DNA of 64,000 bases from contig NZ_LZHG01000014.1 in assembly GCF_001690355.1 (NCBI RefSeq), forward strand, positions 1-64,000. Reading direction: 5' to 3'. The notes beneath the pieces are model-generated. The model was not told where the DNA came from, did no database searches, and saw only the letters and a program-made list of their open reading frames with translations. Made by a program: the position numbers and the translations under genes. This DNA comes from Gilliamella sp. Choc4-2 (GTDB lineage Bacteria; Pseudomonadota; Gammaproteobacteria; Enterobacterales; Orbaceae). Shown piece after piece: positions 10,303-19,750 of this stretch. Positions within the stretch are counted from its first letter, which is position 1. Each line of letters begins with the position of its first letter.

Positions 10303-12006
10303 ATGTTCTATCTAAAAAGTAAGTGGGTGAAGCTTTGCTGTTTTACTTTATTTATCATGGTATATCAGCAAGTGCTTGCCAAAAACCTGAGTCCACAAAA
10401 GTTTGAAGCTGCAGCTGTTGCTTCGCCCGACTATTATGGTGCAAAGGCGGCAAAACAAGTGCTCGAAAAAGGTGGAAATGTAGCCGATGCTGCAGTTGCA
10501 ACAGCATTTACTCTGGCGGTAACCTATCCAGAAGCTGGAAACATTGGCGGTGGTGGATTTATGACGCTTTGGATGGACGGTAAACCTTATTTTATCGATT
10601 ATCGCGAAGTTGCCCCAAGCAGAGCTGATAAAGATATGTATTTGGATAAAAATAAAAATATTATCCCTAATTTAAGTCTTTATTCACATAAAGCATCGGG
10701 CGTGCCAGGTACAGTTGCTGGGATGTGGGCTGTACATCAACGGTTTGGTAAGCTCACTTGGCAAGAAGTAATGGCGCCGGCTATTCGATATGCTAATGAA
10801 GGCTTTATAGTAGATAAAGCGTTGATTACTCGTTATCAAGAAGCCGAAAAATTAGCACCAGCTAATGGTCACTTTAAGCAGTACTTTGGTTCTATGCAAG
10901 AAGGAAAACGATTTAAACAACCTGAACTTGGCAAAGTATTAGAACGTATTGCAAGTCAAGGAAGCGACGGGTTTTATAAAGGTGAAACAGCTAAATTAAT
11001 TGCGCAACAAATGCAGAAGAATGAAGGTTTGATTACGGAAAGTGATCTTGCTAATTATCAAGTTAAATGGCGAGAACCTTTAATTGCTAACTGGCACGAT
11101 ATGCAAGTTGTTACTGCTCCGCCTCCAAGCTCTGGTGGTGTTGGTTTAATTCAACTATTATTAATGAAGCAAAATTTAGCGAATGATTTTAAGCATGTTA
11201 AAGTGAACTCACCTCAATATATTCACTTATTAGCAGAAATAGAAAAACGTGTTTTTGCAGATCGGGCTGAATATATGGGCGATCCCGATTTTATTTCTGT
11301 TCCTGTTACTCAATTAATTGATAGTAATTATTTAGCAAAAAGAGCCAAACAAGTTAATCCTAAAACTATTTCAATTACTGAACAAGTTAAACCAGGATTA
11401 GATAATAATCATGAAAAATTACAGACAACGCATTTTTCTATTGTAGATAAATGGGGTAATGCCGCATCCAATACTTATACACTTAATGGTTGGTTTGGAT
11501 CTGCAGTTGTAATAAAAGGTACAGGTATTTTATTAAATAATGAAATGGATGATTTTAGTAGTAAAGCAGGTGTGGCAAATCAATTTGGTGTCGTTGGTAA
11601 GGATGCTAATGCGATTGAGCCGAATAAACGTCCTTTATCTTCTATGACACCAAGTATTTTTATTAAAGATAACGAAGTTGCAATGGTTATTGGTACACCA
11701 GGTGGTTCAAGGATTTTCACTTCAATCTTTCAAGTTGTGACAAATGTTTTTGATAATCATATGTCATTAAAAGCAGCAATGGATGCCCCACGTTATCATC
11801 ATCAACTATTACCAGCAAATCTTATCTTTATTGAGCGTTTTCAAAATAAAGTGCCAGAGAAGTTAAAAGATAAACTTAAACAGATGGGTTATCATTTTAA
11901 ACAGCAAGATTTTAGTGGTGATATTCAAGCCATAAGAATTAATAATAATAAACCCGAAGCCGTTTCAGATATTCGAGGTAGAGGCAAAGCGTTTATTATT
12001 AAATAA
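10303..12006 (+). CDS. ggt: Gamma-glutamyltransferase (glutathione hydrolase), periplasmic
   Basis: This 567-residue secreted enzyme cleaves the gamma-glutamyl bond of glutathione and transfers or hydrolyses the glutamyl group. A signal peptide is visible at residues 1-26 (hydrophobic LCCFTLFIMVYQQVLA). The precursor self-cleaves before Thr376 in LQTTHFSIVDKWGNA, the new N-terminal nucleophile of the small subunit. GGGGFMTLW, RPLSSMTPS and GTPGGSRI are the other active-site stretches. An AGGAGG ribosome site 7 bases upstream fixes the start. It faces rplI convergently across a shared terminator. Confidence 0.95.
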   Translation: MFYLKSKWVKLCCFTLFIMVYQQVLAKNLSPQKFEAAAVASPDYYGAKAAKQVLEKGGNVADAAVATAFTLAVTYPEAGNIGGGGFMTLWMDGKPYFIDYREVAPSRADKDMYLDKNKNIIPNLSLYSHKASGVPGTVAGMWAVHQRFGKLTWQEVMAPAIRYANEGFIVDKALITRYQEAEKLAPANGHFKQYFGSMQEGKRFKQPELGKVLERIASQGSDGFYKGETAKLIAQQMQKNEGLITESDLANYQVKWREPLIANWHDMQVVTAPPPSSGGVGLIQLLLMKQNLANDFKHVKVNSPQYIHLLAEIEKRVFADRAEYMGDPDFISVPVTQLIDSNYLAKRAKQVNPKTISITEQVKPGLDNNHEKLQTTHFSIVDKWGNAASNTYTLNGWFGSAVVIKGTGILLNNEMDDFSSKAGVANQFGVVGKDANAIEPNKRPLSSMTPSIFIKDNEVAMVIGTPGGSRIFTSIFQVVTNVFDNHMSLKAAMDAPRYHHQLLPANLIFIERFQNKVPEKLKDKLKQMGYHFKQQDFSGDIQAIRINNNKPEAVSDIRGRGKAFIIK

Positions 12007-12110
12007 TTTTGTTACCTAGCTATTTACCCTTTTTTAGCCGTAATGATTGGGTATGTAGATTAGTATGTAATATATAAAAATTACTGATATCAATATCAAA
12101 AAAACATAAT

Positions 12111-12142
12111 AAAAAAACCCGTCAACTTAGACGGGTTTTTTT
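12111..12142. terminator. Bidirectional terminator between ggt and the rpsF operon
   Basis: A perfect 13-bp inverted repeat (AAAAAAACCCGTC and its complement) surrounds a six-base loop AACTTA. The A and T runs make it an intrinsic terminator on both strands, serving ggt and the convergent rplI. Confidence 0.9.
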
Positions 12143-12160
12143 ATCGATATTGATTGATGA

Positions 12161-12610
12161 TTATTCAGGAATAATATCAATAATAAGTTTAGCAAAAGCT
12201 TCACTATGTACTTGGAAGCAGACTTCGTGCTCACCAGTTGTACGTAATACACCATTTGGTAAGCGAACTTCGCTTTTTGATACATTAATACCACGAGCTT
12301 TAATTGCATCAGCGATATCACGTGCACCAATAGAACCAAATAAACGACCTTCGTCACCAGCTTTAGAAGCAATCGTTACTTTTTCAAGCGCATTAATTTG
12401 AGCAACGCGCTCTTCAGCTGCTTTTAATGCATCCGCAAGTTTTGCTTCTAATTCAGCACGACGCGCTTCAAAAAATTCGATATTCTTTTTAGTCGCAGGT
12501 ACTGCTTTACCTTGTGGAATCAAAAAGTTACGCGCATAACCCGCTTTAACATTAACTTGATCACCTAAGCTGCCTAAATTAGCAACTTTATCGAGTAGAA
12601 TAATTTGCAT
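12161..12610 (-). CDS. rplI: 50S ribosomal protein L9
   Basis: This 149-residue protein binds 23S rRNA at the base of the L1 stalk. The N-terminal domain [19 protein letters not shown] and the [12 protein letters not shown] signature are present, followed by the long connecting helix and C-terminal domain. Length equals that of E. coli L9. It is the last gene of rpsF-priB-rpsR-rplI and ends just before the shared terminator. Confidence 0.98.
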   Translation of the reverse strand: MQIILLDKVANLGSLGDQVNVKAGYARNFLIPQGKAVPATKKNIEFFEARRAELEAKLADALKAAEERVAQINALEKVTIASKAGDEGRLFGSIGARDIADAIKARGINVSKSEVRLPNGVLRTTGEHEVCFQVHSEAFAKLIIDIIPE

Positions 12611-12632
12611 TATATGTTCCCTCTGTTGCTAA

Positions 12633-12860
12633 TTACTGATGATTGTCAGTATATGGTAATAATGCCAAGTAACGAGCGCGTTTGATTGCGCGAGCTAATT
12701 GACGTTGATATTTTGCACTTGTACCAGTAATACGGCTTGGTACAATTTTACCACTTTCTGTGATATAGCTTTTTAATAAAGAAACATCTTTATAATCAAT
12801 TTCTTTAACGCCTTCTGCTGTAAAACGGCAGAATTTGCGACGACGGAAATAACGTGCCAT
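12633..12860 (-). CDS. rpsR: 30S ribosomal protein S18
   Basis: This 75-residue protein binds 16S rRNA with S6 in the platform. [37 protein letters not shown] and SRITGT are the usual conserved stretches. It lies between priB (4 bases) and rplI (22 bases) in the classic operon. The S6-S18 heterodimer is a known autoregulator of such operons. Confidence 0.98.
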   Translation of the reverse strand: MARYFRRRKFCRFTAEGVKEIDYKDVSLLKSYITESGKIVPSRITGTSAKYQRQLARAIKRARYLALLPYTDNHQ

Positions 12861-12864
12861 TTGG

Positions 12865-13176
12865 CTATTCTCCTAATAGTTTAATTTGGTCAGCATGTAA
12901 AACAAGTTGGCTTGTTTTATTGCGTTTAGTGTGTGTACTGATAAAGCCACTTACTAACACTTTGCTGCCTTTTTTAATACTGTAACTTAATTCTTGTTGT
13001 CCACTAACAATAATGGGCATGACGCACCACGCTTGCCTTATGAGTTCTGCTTCAATTTGTTCAGATACATGTTCTAAATAAAACTGACAGTGCGAAATCC
13101 CACTTGGACTCATTTTTCGTATCGGCGTTTTAGTAACAATACCCGATAACATTAAACGATTATTCGTCGGAATCAT
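12865..13176 (-). CDS. priB: Primosomal replication protein N (PriB)
   Basis: This 103-residue single-stranded-DNA-binding OB-fold protein bridges PriA and DnaT in replication restart. [20 protein letters not shown] and [10 protein letters not shown] are the OB-fold strands shared with enterobacterial PriB. The chosen ATG at 13176 lies inside rpsF and gives a 17-base overlap. A shorter form starting at Met9 (13152) would leave out residues that align with the E. coli start, so the longer form is preferred. GGA just upstream is a weak ribosome site, and translation is probably coupled to rpsF. Confidence 0.92.
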   Translation of the reverse strand: MIPTNNRLMLSGIVTKTPIRKMSPSGISHCQFYLEHVSEQIEAELIRQAWCVMPIIVSGQQELSYSIKKGSKVLVSGFISTHTKRNKTSQLVLHADQIKLLGE

Positions 13177-13543
13177 CGTCCATATTTACTTCGCTAAAAT
13201 CATCTTCAGAACTACGGCGTTCGTCTTTAGCTTTTAGCATAGGTGACATTTCAGTTACAGAATGTTTAGTGCGCATAATTAAACTGCGAATCACTGCATC
13301 ATTAAAACGGAAGTTATCTTCAAGTTCGTTAACAGCTTCTTGAGTTGCTTCAACATTCATTAACACGTAATGTGCTTTGTGCAGTTTTTCGATAGGATAG
13401 GCTAATTGGCGACGACCCCAATCTTCTAATCGATGGATTTTACCACCATCAGTGGTTAATGTACCAGTATAACGTTCAATCATACCAGGTACTTGTTCAC
13501 TCTGGTCTGGGTGAACCATAAATACTATTTCGTAATGACGCAT
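13160..13543 (-). CDS. rpsF: 30S ribosomal protein S6
   Basis: This 127-residue protein has the S6 start [33 protein letters not shown] and the HYVLMNVEA core strand. The C-terminal acidic tail ([15 protein letters not shown]) matches the polyglutamate-modified tail region of enterobacterial S6. It is the first gene of the operon, preceded by a 90-base leader and a strong promoter, and overlaps priB by 17 bases. Confidence 0.98.
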   Translation of the reverse strand: MRHYEIVFMVHPDQSEQVPGMIERYTGTLTTDGGKIHRLEDWGRRQLAYPIEKLHKAHYVLMNVEATQEAVNELEDNFRFNDAVIRSLIMRTKHSVTEMSPMLKAKDERRSSEDDFSEVNMDDDSDE

Positions 13544-13633
13544 TATCGCTCCCTACGGATTAATCAGCTTTCTGTCGGGGCAACCGCAACCCATTGAAAG
13601 CAAGGAACATGAAAAATAGGCGGTTGAAATCGA
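13544..13633 (-). promoter_or_regulatory. rpsF mRNA leader, possible S6:S18 autoregulatory element
   Basis: Between the predicted transcription start and the rpsF ATG lie about 90 bases of GC-richer sequence. They include TTGCGGTTGCCCCGAC and, just before the ATG, AATCCGTAGGGAGC. A CCG trinucleotide in a bulge is the known hallmark of S6:S18-binding rpsF leaders. I have not derived a full fold, so the assignment rests on position and these CCG-containing segments. Confidence 0.4.
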
Positions 13634-13639
13634 CGGGGC

Positions 13640-13668
13640 ATTATATATCAACTAACTATAATTGACAA
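13640..13668 (-). promoter_or_regulatory. Strong sigma70 promoter of the rpsF operon
   Basis: On the minus strand TTGTCA (13668-13663) and a perfect TATAAT (13645-13640) are separated by exactly 17 bases. Transcription would start about 90 bases before the rpsF ATG. Confidence 0.8.
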
Positions 13669-13750
13669 ATGAATATAGTAATTTTAATGAATTATTATCA
13701 GGGGAATGAATTGGTATATAACAAATTGAAAAAAATGAATAAAATATAAA

Positions 13751-13770
13751 AGATCGCACTGCTGCGACCT
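13751..13770 (-). terminator. Terminator downstream of mltB
   Basis: TCGCA/TGCGA stem with a four-base loop (13754-13767), extended by AG/CT pairs at 13751-13752 and 13769-13770. On the minus strand it is followed by TCTTTTATATTTT. It lies about 50 bases past the mltB stop. Confidence 0.6.
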
Positions 13771-13821
13771 TAAAGTTGAGTATAAAATCCCATAATAACC
13801 GGTTGTAATTGAATGATGCGA

Positions 13822-14895
13822 TTATCTTGCCGCTTTAACTGCTCTTCCTAATTGCCAAATAGCCATGGCATAGTGTGAACTATGGTTGTAACGGGTTATT
13901 ACATAGAAATTGGGTAATCCATACCAATATTGATAACGATCGCCTACATCAAGTCGCAATAAACTGACTTGATTGTGCCCTTCTAGTGAACTTTTTGGTT
14001 TTAAACCCGCTTTTGCTAACTTTTCAATTGAATATTTGGTGTGAAATCCCGTTTCAAGCGCTAGTGCTTGACCATGTGCCATTACTGCTACTTTTTTTCC
14101 TCGTTGCCATCCATGCGCCTTAAAGTAGTTAGCAACACTACCAATTGCATCAATGGGATCCCATAAATCTACATGACCGTCTTGATTGAAATCAACGGCA
14201 TGCCTTCTAAAGGCCGAGGGCATAAATTGACCATATCCCATTGCACCAGCAAACGATCCACTTAGATCAAAAGGATCTACACCTTCATCTCGACACATTA
14301 TTAGAAAGTCTTCTAGTTCGTTGGTAAAATATTGGGCTCGTCTTGGATAATAAAAGGCAAGAGTTGATAAAGCATCAATAATTTTGGTATTACCCATAAC
14401 CCTGCCCCATCCTGTCTCAACACCAATAATGCCAACAATGATTTCAGGCGGTACACCATATTCATTATAAGCACGCTGTAATTCTTTTTCGTATTGGTTC
14501 CAAAAATCAACGCCTTTAGAAAGGTTGCTTGGGGTAATAAATTTATTTCTGTAACGAATCCAAGCACCATTAGGCACATTTGAAGTGCTTGATTTGGGTG
14601 CTTGTTTATCCATTAAATTAATCACCCAATCAAGCTTATTAGCTTGTGCTAGTATATTATGAAGTTGCTGACGTTCAAAACCATGCTTACTCACCATTTT
14701 ATCAATAAACTGCTCTTTATCTGTTGATAAAGGAATGTTGTCAGTTTCAGGTTGGATATGTTCTTGTTCCAGATACACCCCTCCTTCAACATTAGAATGT
14801 CCCCTGTGCTCTTGCATTGGTGAAGTTGAATAATTATTGCTACTACAAGACGTAAGCATCAGCATCATACTAATAAAAAGAAGAATACGCTGCAT
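13822..14895 (-). CDS. mltB: Membrane-bound lytic murein transglycosylase B
   Basis: This 357-residue outer-membrane lipoprotein cleaves peptidoglycan glycan strands to leave 1,6-anhydro-muropeptides. The lipobox LTSC places the lipidated cysteine at residue 17. The SLT_2 domain has the catalytic Glu160 in IIGVETGWGR, close to Glu162 of E. coli MltB, and the family's GYGQFMPSAFRRHAVDFNQDG segment. Its products are the substrates of AmpG, encoded nearby on the other strand. Confidence 0.94.
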   Translation of the reverse strand: MQRILLFISMMLMLTSCSSNNYSTSPMQEHRGHSNVEGGVYLEQEHIQPETDNIPLSTDKEQFIDKMVSKHGFERQQLHNILAQANKLDWVINLMDKQAPKSSTSNVPNGAWIRYRNKFITPSNLSKGVDFWNQYEKELQRAYNEYGVPPEIIVGIIGVETGWGRVMGNTKIIDALSTLAFYYPRRAQYFTNELEDFLIMCRDEGVDPFDLSGSFAGAMGYGQFMPSAFRRHAVDFNQDGHVDLWDPIDAIGSVANYFKAHGWQRGKKVAVMAHGQALALETGFHTKYSIEKLAKAGLKPKSSLEGHNQVSLLRLDVGDRYQYWYGLPNFYVITRYNHSSHYAMAIWQLGRAVKAAR

Positions 14896-14940
14896 AGACT
14901 ATCCAAATTTTGAATTGTTAAAAAATTGTCATTATCATAA

Positions 14941-14963
14941 ATTGTTGATTGTTATTCAACAAT
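14941..14963 (-). terminator. Hairpin overlapping the ldhA stop
   Basis: ATTGTTGA at 14941-14948 pairs with TCAACAAT at 14956-14963. The stem includes the ldhA stop codon. It is AT-rich with only a short T tract, so it is a weak terminator candidate. Confidence 0.35.
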
Positions 14964-15953
14964 ATTTGAACAAGACTCACCTTTAGATATAAGTTTAATA
15001 TTATTTAAAGTTGTATCAGAAATATTTAATAATGCTTCTTGTGTTAAAAAGGCTTGATGACCAGTAAAGATTACATTATGACATGAGGATAATCGACGGA
15101 ACACGTCATCTAAAATGACATCATTTGATTTGTCTTCGAAAAATAAGTCTCGTTCATTTTCATAAACATCCATGCCTAATGCACCAATTTTGGTTTGCTT
15201 TAATGCATCAATAGCAGCTGTTGCATCAAGTAGTGCACCACGGCTAGTATTAATGATCATTACACCATTTTTCATTTTGTTAAATGACTCTTTATTAAGG
15301 AGGTGGTAATTTTCAGGTGTCATTGGACAATGAAGTGTGATAACGTCTGATTGTGCATAGAGTTCATCAAGTTCAACGTATCTTGCGCCTAGCTCAACAA
15401 CAGTATCGTTTGGATAAGGATCATAAGCTAAAATATGCATACCAAAACCTTTTAGTATTCGGATAGCCGCTTGACCAATTTTTCCGGTACCGATAACACC
15501 TGCAGTACGATTATGCATATTAAAACCGGTTAATCCATCAAGTGAGAAGTTAGCATCACGCGTGCGTTGATAAGCTTTGTGAGTGCGGCGATTGAGTGTC
15601 ATCATTAAAGCAACAGCGTGCTCTGCTACTGCTTCTGGGGAATATGCAGGTACTCGAACAACGGTTATACCTAATTTTTTAGCTTCGGTTATATCAACAT
15701 TGTCAAACCCCGCACAGCGGAGCGCTAAGATTTTAATGCCGTAATCAGCTAATTTTTGCAATACTTTTTTATCAATTTCGTCGTTAACAAAGACACAAAC
15801 TGCATTGTAACCCTGTGCGGTCACTACCGTTTTATGACTTAATTTGTGTTCAAAATATTCGATATCAAAACCATACTTTTTATTCGCGATTTCTAGATGT
15901 TCTTTATCATAATGTTTACTGCTAAAAACAGCGATTTTTAATGAACTTTTCAT
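14952..15953 (-). CDS. ldhA: Fermentative D-lactate dehydrogenase
   Basis: This 333-residue NAD-dependent 2-hydroxyacid dehydrogenase reduces pyruvate to D-lactate. The start MKSSLKIAVFSSKHYDKEHL is LdhA-like. The NAD-binding motif GVIGTGKIGQAAI and the substrate/catalytic region NTSRGALLDATA are present. GHQAFLTQEAL holds the catalytic histidine. Length matches E. coli LdhA (329 residues). It fits a fermentative lifestyle. No obvious operon partner is present. Confidence 0.94.
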   Translation of the reverse strand: MKSSLKIAVFSSKHYDKEHLEIANKKYGFDIEYFEHKLSHKTVVTAQGYNAVCVFVNDEIDKKVLQKLADYGIKILALRCAGFDNVDITEAKKLGITVVRVPAYSPEAVAEHAVALMMTLNRRTHKAYQRTRDANFSLDGLTGFNMHNRTAGVIGTGKIGQAAIRILKGFGMHILAYDPYPNDTVVELGARYVELDELYAQSDVITLHCPMTPENYHLLNKESFNKMKNGVMIINTSRGALLDATAAIDALKQTKIGALGMDVYENERDLFFEDKSNDVILDDVFRRLSSCHNVIFTGHQAFLTQEALLNISDTTLNNIKLISKGESCSNIVE

Positions 15954-16209
15954 ATTACAACACCCCTCTTAACGGTGATTGATTAATTTTTTAACTGGTT
16001 AGATATTTTTATATCATAGTTAAAATACATAATATTTTATATGGTAATAGCCAACGATAATATAGATAAAACAGCTATATAACAATATTTAACTTTTTTA
16101 ACCCTAAATATCATTATTCGCCAGCAGTATGTGTTAACCATTAGTGATTATTTTGATTATTGTATGCTATGATAGCACCTTGCTAAAAACCAACCAATAA
16201 GATTAATTC

Positions 16210-17472
16210 ATGAACCATATGCAAAACTCTATTTTTAAAACTATTTTTTCCACTAAAATGCTTATCTGCATTTTCACTGGTTTTGCTTCTGGTTTACCCT
16301 TTTATTTATTATCCCAATTATTACCTGCATGGTTAAAAAGTGAAGGAATTAATATCAAAACTATTGGCGCATTTACGTTAACGCAGTTTCCTTATATTTT
16401 GAAATTTGTCTGGGCACCATTTATGGATAATATTTCCTTATTTAATTTGGGAAGAAGGCGAGGCTGGATGCTTACTTCACAAGTTATATTGGTTTTATCT
16501 ATTGCAATACTAGGATTCCTTTCTCCTTCATTAAATATTTGGTTAATTGCATCTATTAGCTTTATCGTTGCTCTGTTTTCTGCCACCCAAGATATTGCTC
16601 TTGACGCTTTTAGACGAGAGTTATTATTGGATAATGAGCAAGGACTTGGTAATACTATTCATACTAACGCCTATCGTATTGCTGGTTTAGTACCAGGTTC
16701 ACTATCATTAATTCTTTCTAAGTATTTACCCTGGGACAGTGTTTTTATTGTTACTGCTCTATTTATGTTGCCTGCAATTATCATGACATTAAAAGTAAAA
16801 GAGCCAATCAATCAATCACCTAAAATATATAAGCTTGAAGATATTATTATTAAACCTTTTAGTGAATTTGTTACACGAAATGGTATTAAGACAGCTGTAT
16901 TGATTCTAACTTTTATATTTTTATATAAATTAGGGGATAGTATGGCAACATCATTGGCTACGCTGTTTTATATGCAAATGGGGTTTACTCTTTTAGATAT
17001 TGGTTGGATTGCTAAAAATGCCTCCTTATGGCCGAGTATATTTGGCGCTTTATTAGGTGGTATTTTAATGATTAAAATTGGCATTAATCGTGCACTTTGG
17101 TTGTTTGGTTTTGTTCAAGTTATTTCTATTTTAGGATTTGCGTGGCTATCTATAGAAGGTCCATTTACTAAAATTACCTTTTATGCAAAAATATTATTAG
17201 CGATTGTCATAGGCTTTGAATCTCTGGGCGTTGGTTTGGGTTCAGCTGCCTTTGTAGCGTTTATCGCTAAAACAACCAATCCTCTTTATACTGCAACACA
17301 ATTTGCGCTGTTTACGAGTATTGCATCTATTCCAAGAACACTGATTAATTCCACCACCGGTATTATGGTTGATTATTTAGGATGGACGACCTTTTTTGGT
17401 TTATGTACAATTCTTGCCATACCCGGTATGTTATTATTGTTTAAAGTTGCTCCATGGAACACAAAAAATTAG
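16210..17472 (+). CDS. ampG: Muropeptide permease AmpG (MFS)
   Basis: This 420-residue inner-membrane transporter imports GlcNAc-1,6-anhydroMurNAc and its peptides for cell wall recycling. The N-terminus has the AmpG signature FASGLPFYLLSQLLPAWL, then FPYILKFVWAPFMD. SATQDIALDAFRRELL matches the conserved loop. About 12 membrane segments are visible, without the extra C-terminal helices of longer AmpG. Its stop TAG forms part of the TAGGAGAG ribosome site of the next gene, so the two are coupled. Confidence 0.9.
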   Translation: MNHMQNSIFKTIFSTKMLICIFTGFASGLPFYLLSQLLPAWLKSEGINIKTIGAFTLTQFPYILKFVWAPFMDNISLFNLGRRRGWMLTSQVILVLSIAILGFLSPSLNIWLIASISFIVALFSATQDIALDAFRRELLLDNEQGLGNTIHTNAYRIAGLVPGSLSLILSKYLPWDSVFIVTALFMLPAIIMTLKVKEPINQSPKIYKLEDIIIKPFSEFVTRNGIKTAVLILTFIFLYKLGDSMATSLATLFYMQMGFTLLDIGWIAKNASLWPSIFGALLGGILMIKIGINRALWLFGFVQVISILGFAWLSIEGPFTKITFYAKILLAIVIGFESLGVGLGSAAFVAFIAKTTNPLYTATQFALFTSIASIPRTLINSTTGIMVDYLGWTTFFGLCTILAIPGMLLLFKVAPWNTKN

Positions 17473-17480
17473 GAGAGAGC

Positions 17481-18137
17481 ATGGATAAATTATTACAAGC
17501 CCTTAATTTTCGACATGCATGCAAAAAATTCGATGGTACCAAAAAAATTAGTAATACTGATATTGAATCTATTTTAGAAGCTGGTCGACTATCCCCTTCT
17601 ACATTTGGATTAGAACCTTGGCATTTTGTCGTTGTTGATAACGATAAAATTAAAAGTGAATTACGTGCTGTTTGTTACAATCAAGAGCAAGTAACCAGCT
17701 GTTCACATTTTGTGATTGTGCTTTATCGTAAAGCTAATAATTTTACGTCACAAAGCGAATATTTGCGTAGAACAGTTGCGCGTAACTTACCAAATCCTGA
17801 AGATCAAACCGCTATTGATATTGGTTGTCAATCAATTATCAATTTTTATGAGCACGGTTTAGCAAGTGGGTTGACCATCAATCATTCATCCGAAATGCAA
17901 AGCTACCTAGCTTGCGCAAATATGTTAACTGCAGCCGCTTATTATGGTATTGATTCATGTGCTATTGGTGGATTTCAACATGATGGCATTATTAAGATTC
18001 TAGAAAAATATATACTAGCGTTTAGTGGCGAATCTTTTGGTGTGGGACTTTGTCTGGCTTTCGGTTACCGACTTAATGAACCAAGAGCTAAAACTCGTTG
18101 GTCGCTTGATGAGGTAACAACTTATTTATCTGATTAA
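17481..18137 (+). CDS. NAD(P)H-dependent nitroreductase-family oxidoreductase
   Basis: This 218-residue FMN flavoprotein belongs to the NfsB/FRase I group. Motifs are RHACKKFDG near the N-terminus (FMN phosphate binding), RLSPSTFGLEPWHFVVV, and YGIDSCAIGGFQ with SFGVGLCLAFGYR at the C-terminus. Physiological electron acceptors are not evident from sequence. The ATG at 17481 follows AGGAGAG, so the upstream 17454 start inside ampG is not used. It is translationally linked to ampG. Confidence 0.85.
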   Translation: MDKLLQALNFRHACKKFDGTKKISNTDIESILEAGRLSPSTFGLEPWHFVVVDNDKIKSELRAVCYNQEQVTSCSHFVIVLYRKANNFTSQSEYLRRTVARNLPNPEDQTAIDIGCQSIINFYEHGLASGLTINHSSEMQSYLACANMLTAAAYYGIDSCAIGGFQHDGIIKILEKYILAFSGESFGVGLCLAFGYRLNEPRAKTRWSLDEVTTYLSD

Positions 18138-18146
18138 AATAAAAAA

Positions 18147-18176
18147 ACCTTCAGTTGCTTTATAGCCGCTGAAGGT
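18147..18176 (-). terminator. Terminator of the small gene at 18202-18387
   Basis: ACCTTCAG and CTGAAGGT form an 8-bp stem with a 14-base loop. On the minus strand the stem is followed by a run of T, so it terminates leftward transcription. On the plus strand it lacks a T tract but may also end the nitroreductase message. Confidence 0.75.
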
Positions 18177-18201
18177 AAAATGAAAAAAACAACACTTAAT
18201 T

Positions 18202-18387
18202 TTATTCAATCGATTGATACAATGTTTCAGTATCCGCAGATGCGGAATTCATAATAAACACTACTCCTGATAAAATATTACCTATTTGCGGATCAGTTAC
18301 ATTGTGTTGCAATGAGGTTAATATTTCTTGTGCCCAATTAATTTTTCGTAGTACGGCTTCTACGTTTTCTTTTGAAGGATTATTCAT
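18202..18387 (-). CDS. Small conserved-looking protein of unknown function
   Basis: I do not recognise this 61-residue product. It begins MNNPSKENVEAVLRKINWAQ and looks like two amphipathic helices (about 7-28 and 33-60) with a central DPQIGN turn. It has no membrane segment or signal peptide. The gene is real by its signals: CGGAGG lies just before the ATG with good spacing, and a strong intrinsic terminator lies immediately after the stop. It stands alone between two rightward transcription units. Confidence 0.7.
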   Translation of the reverse strand: MNNPSKENVEAVLRKINWAQEILTSLQHNVTDPQIGNILSGVVFIMNSASADTETLYQSIE

Positions 18388-19735
<1,348 letters not shown>

Positions 19736-19750
19736 GCAGTAAAGATCTTT

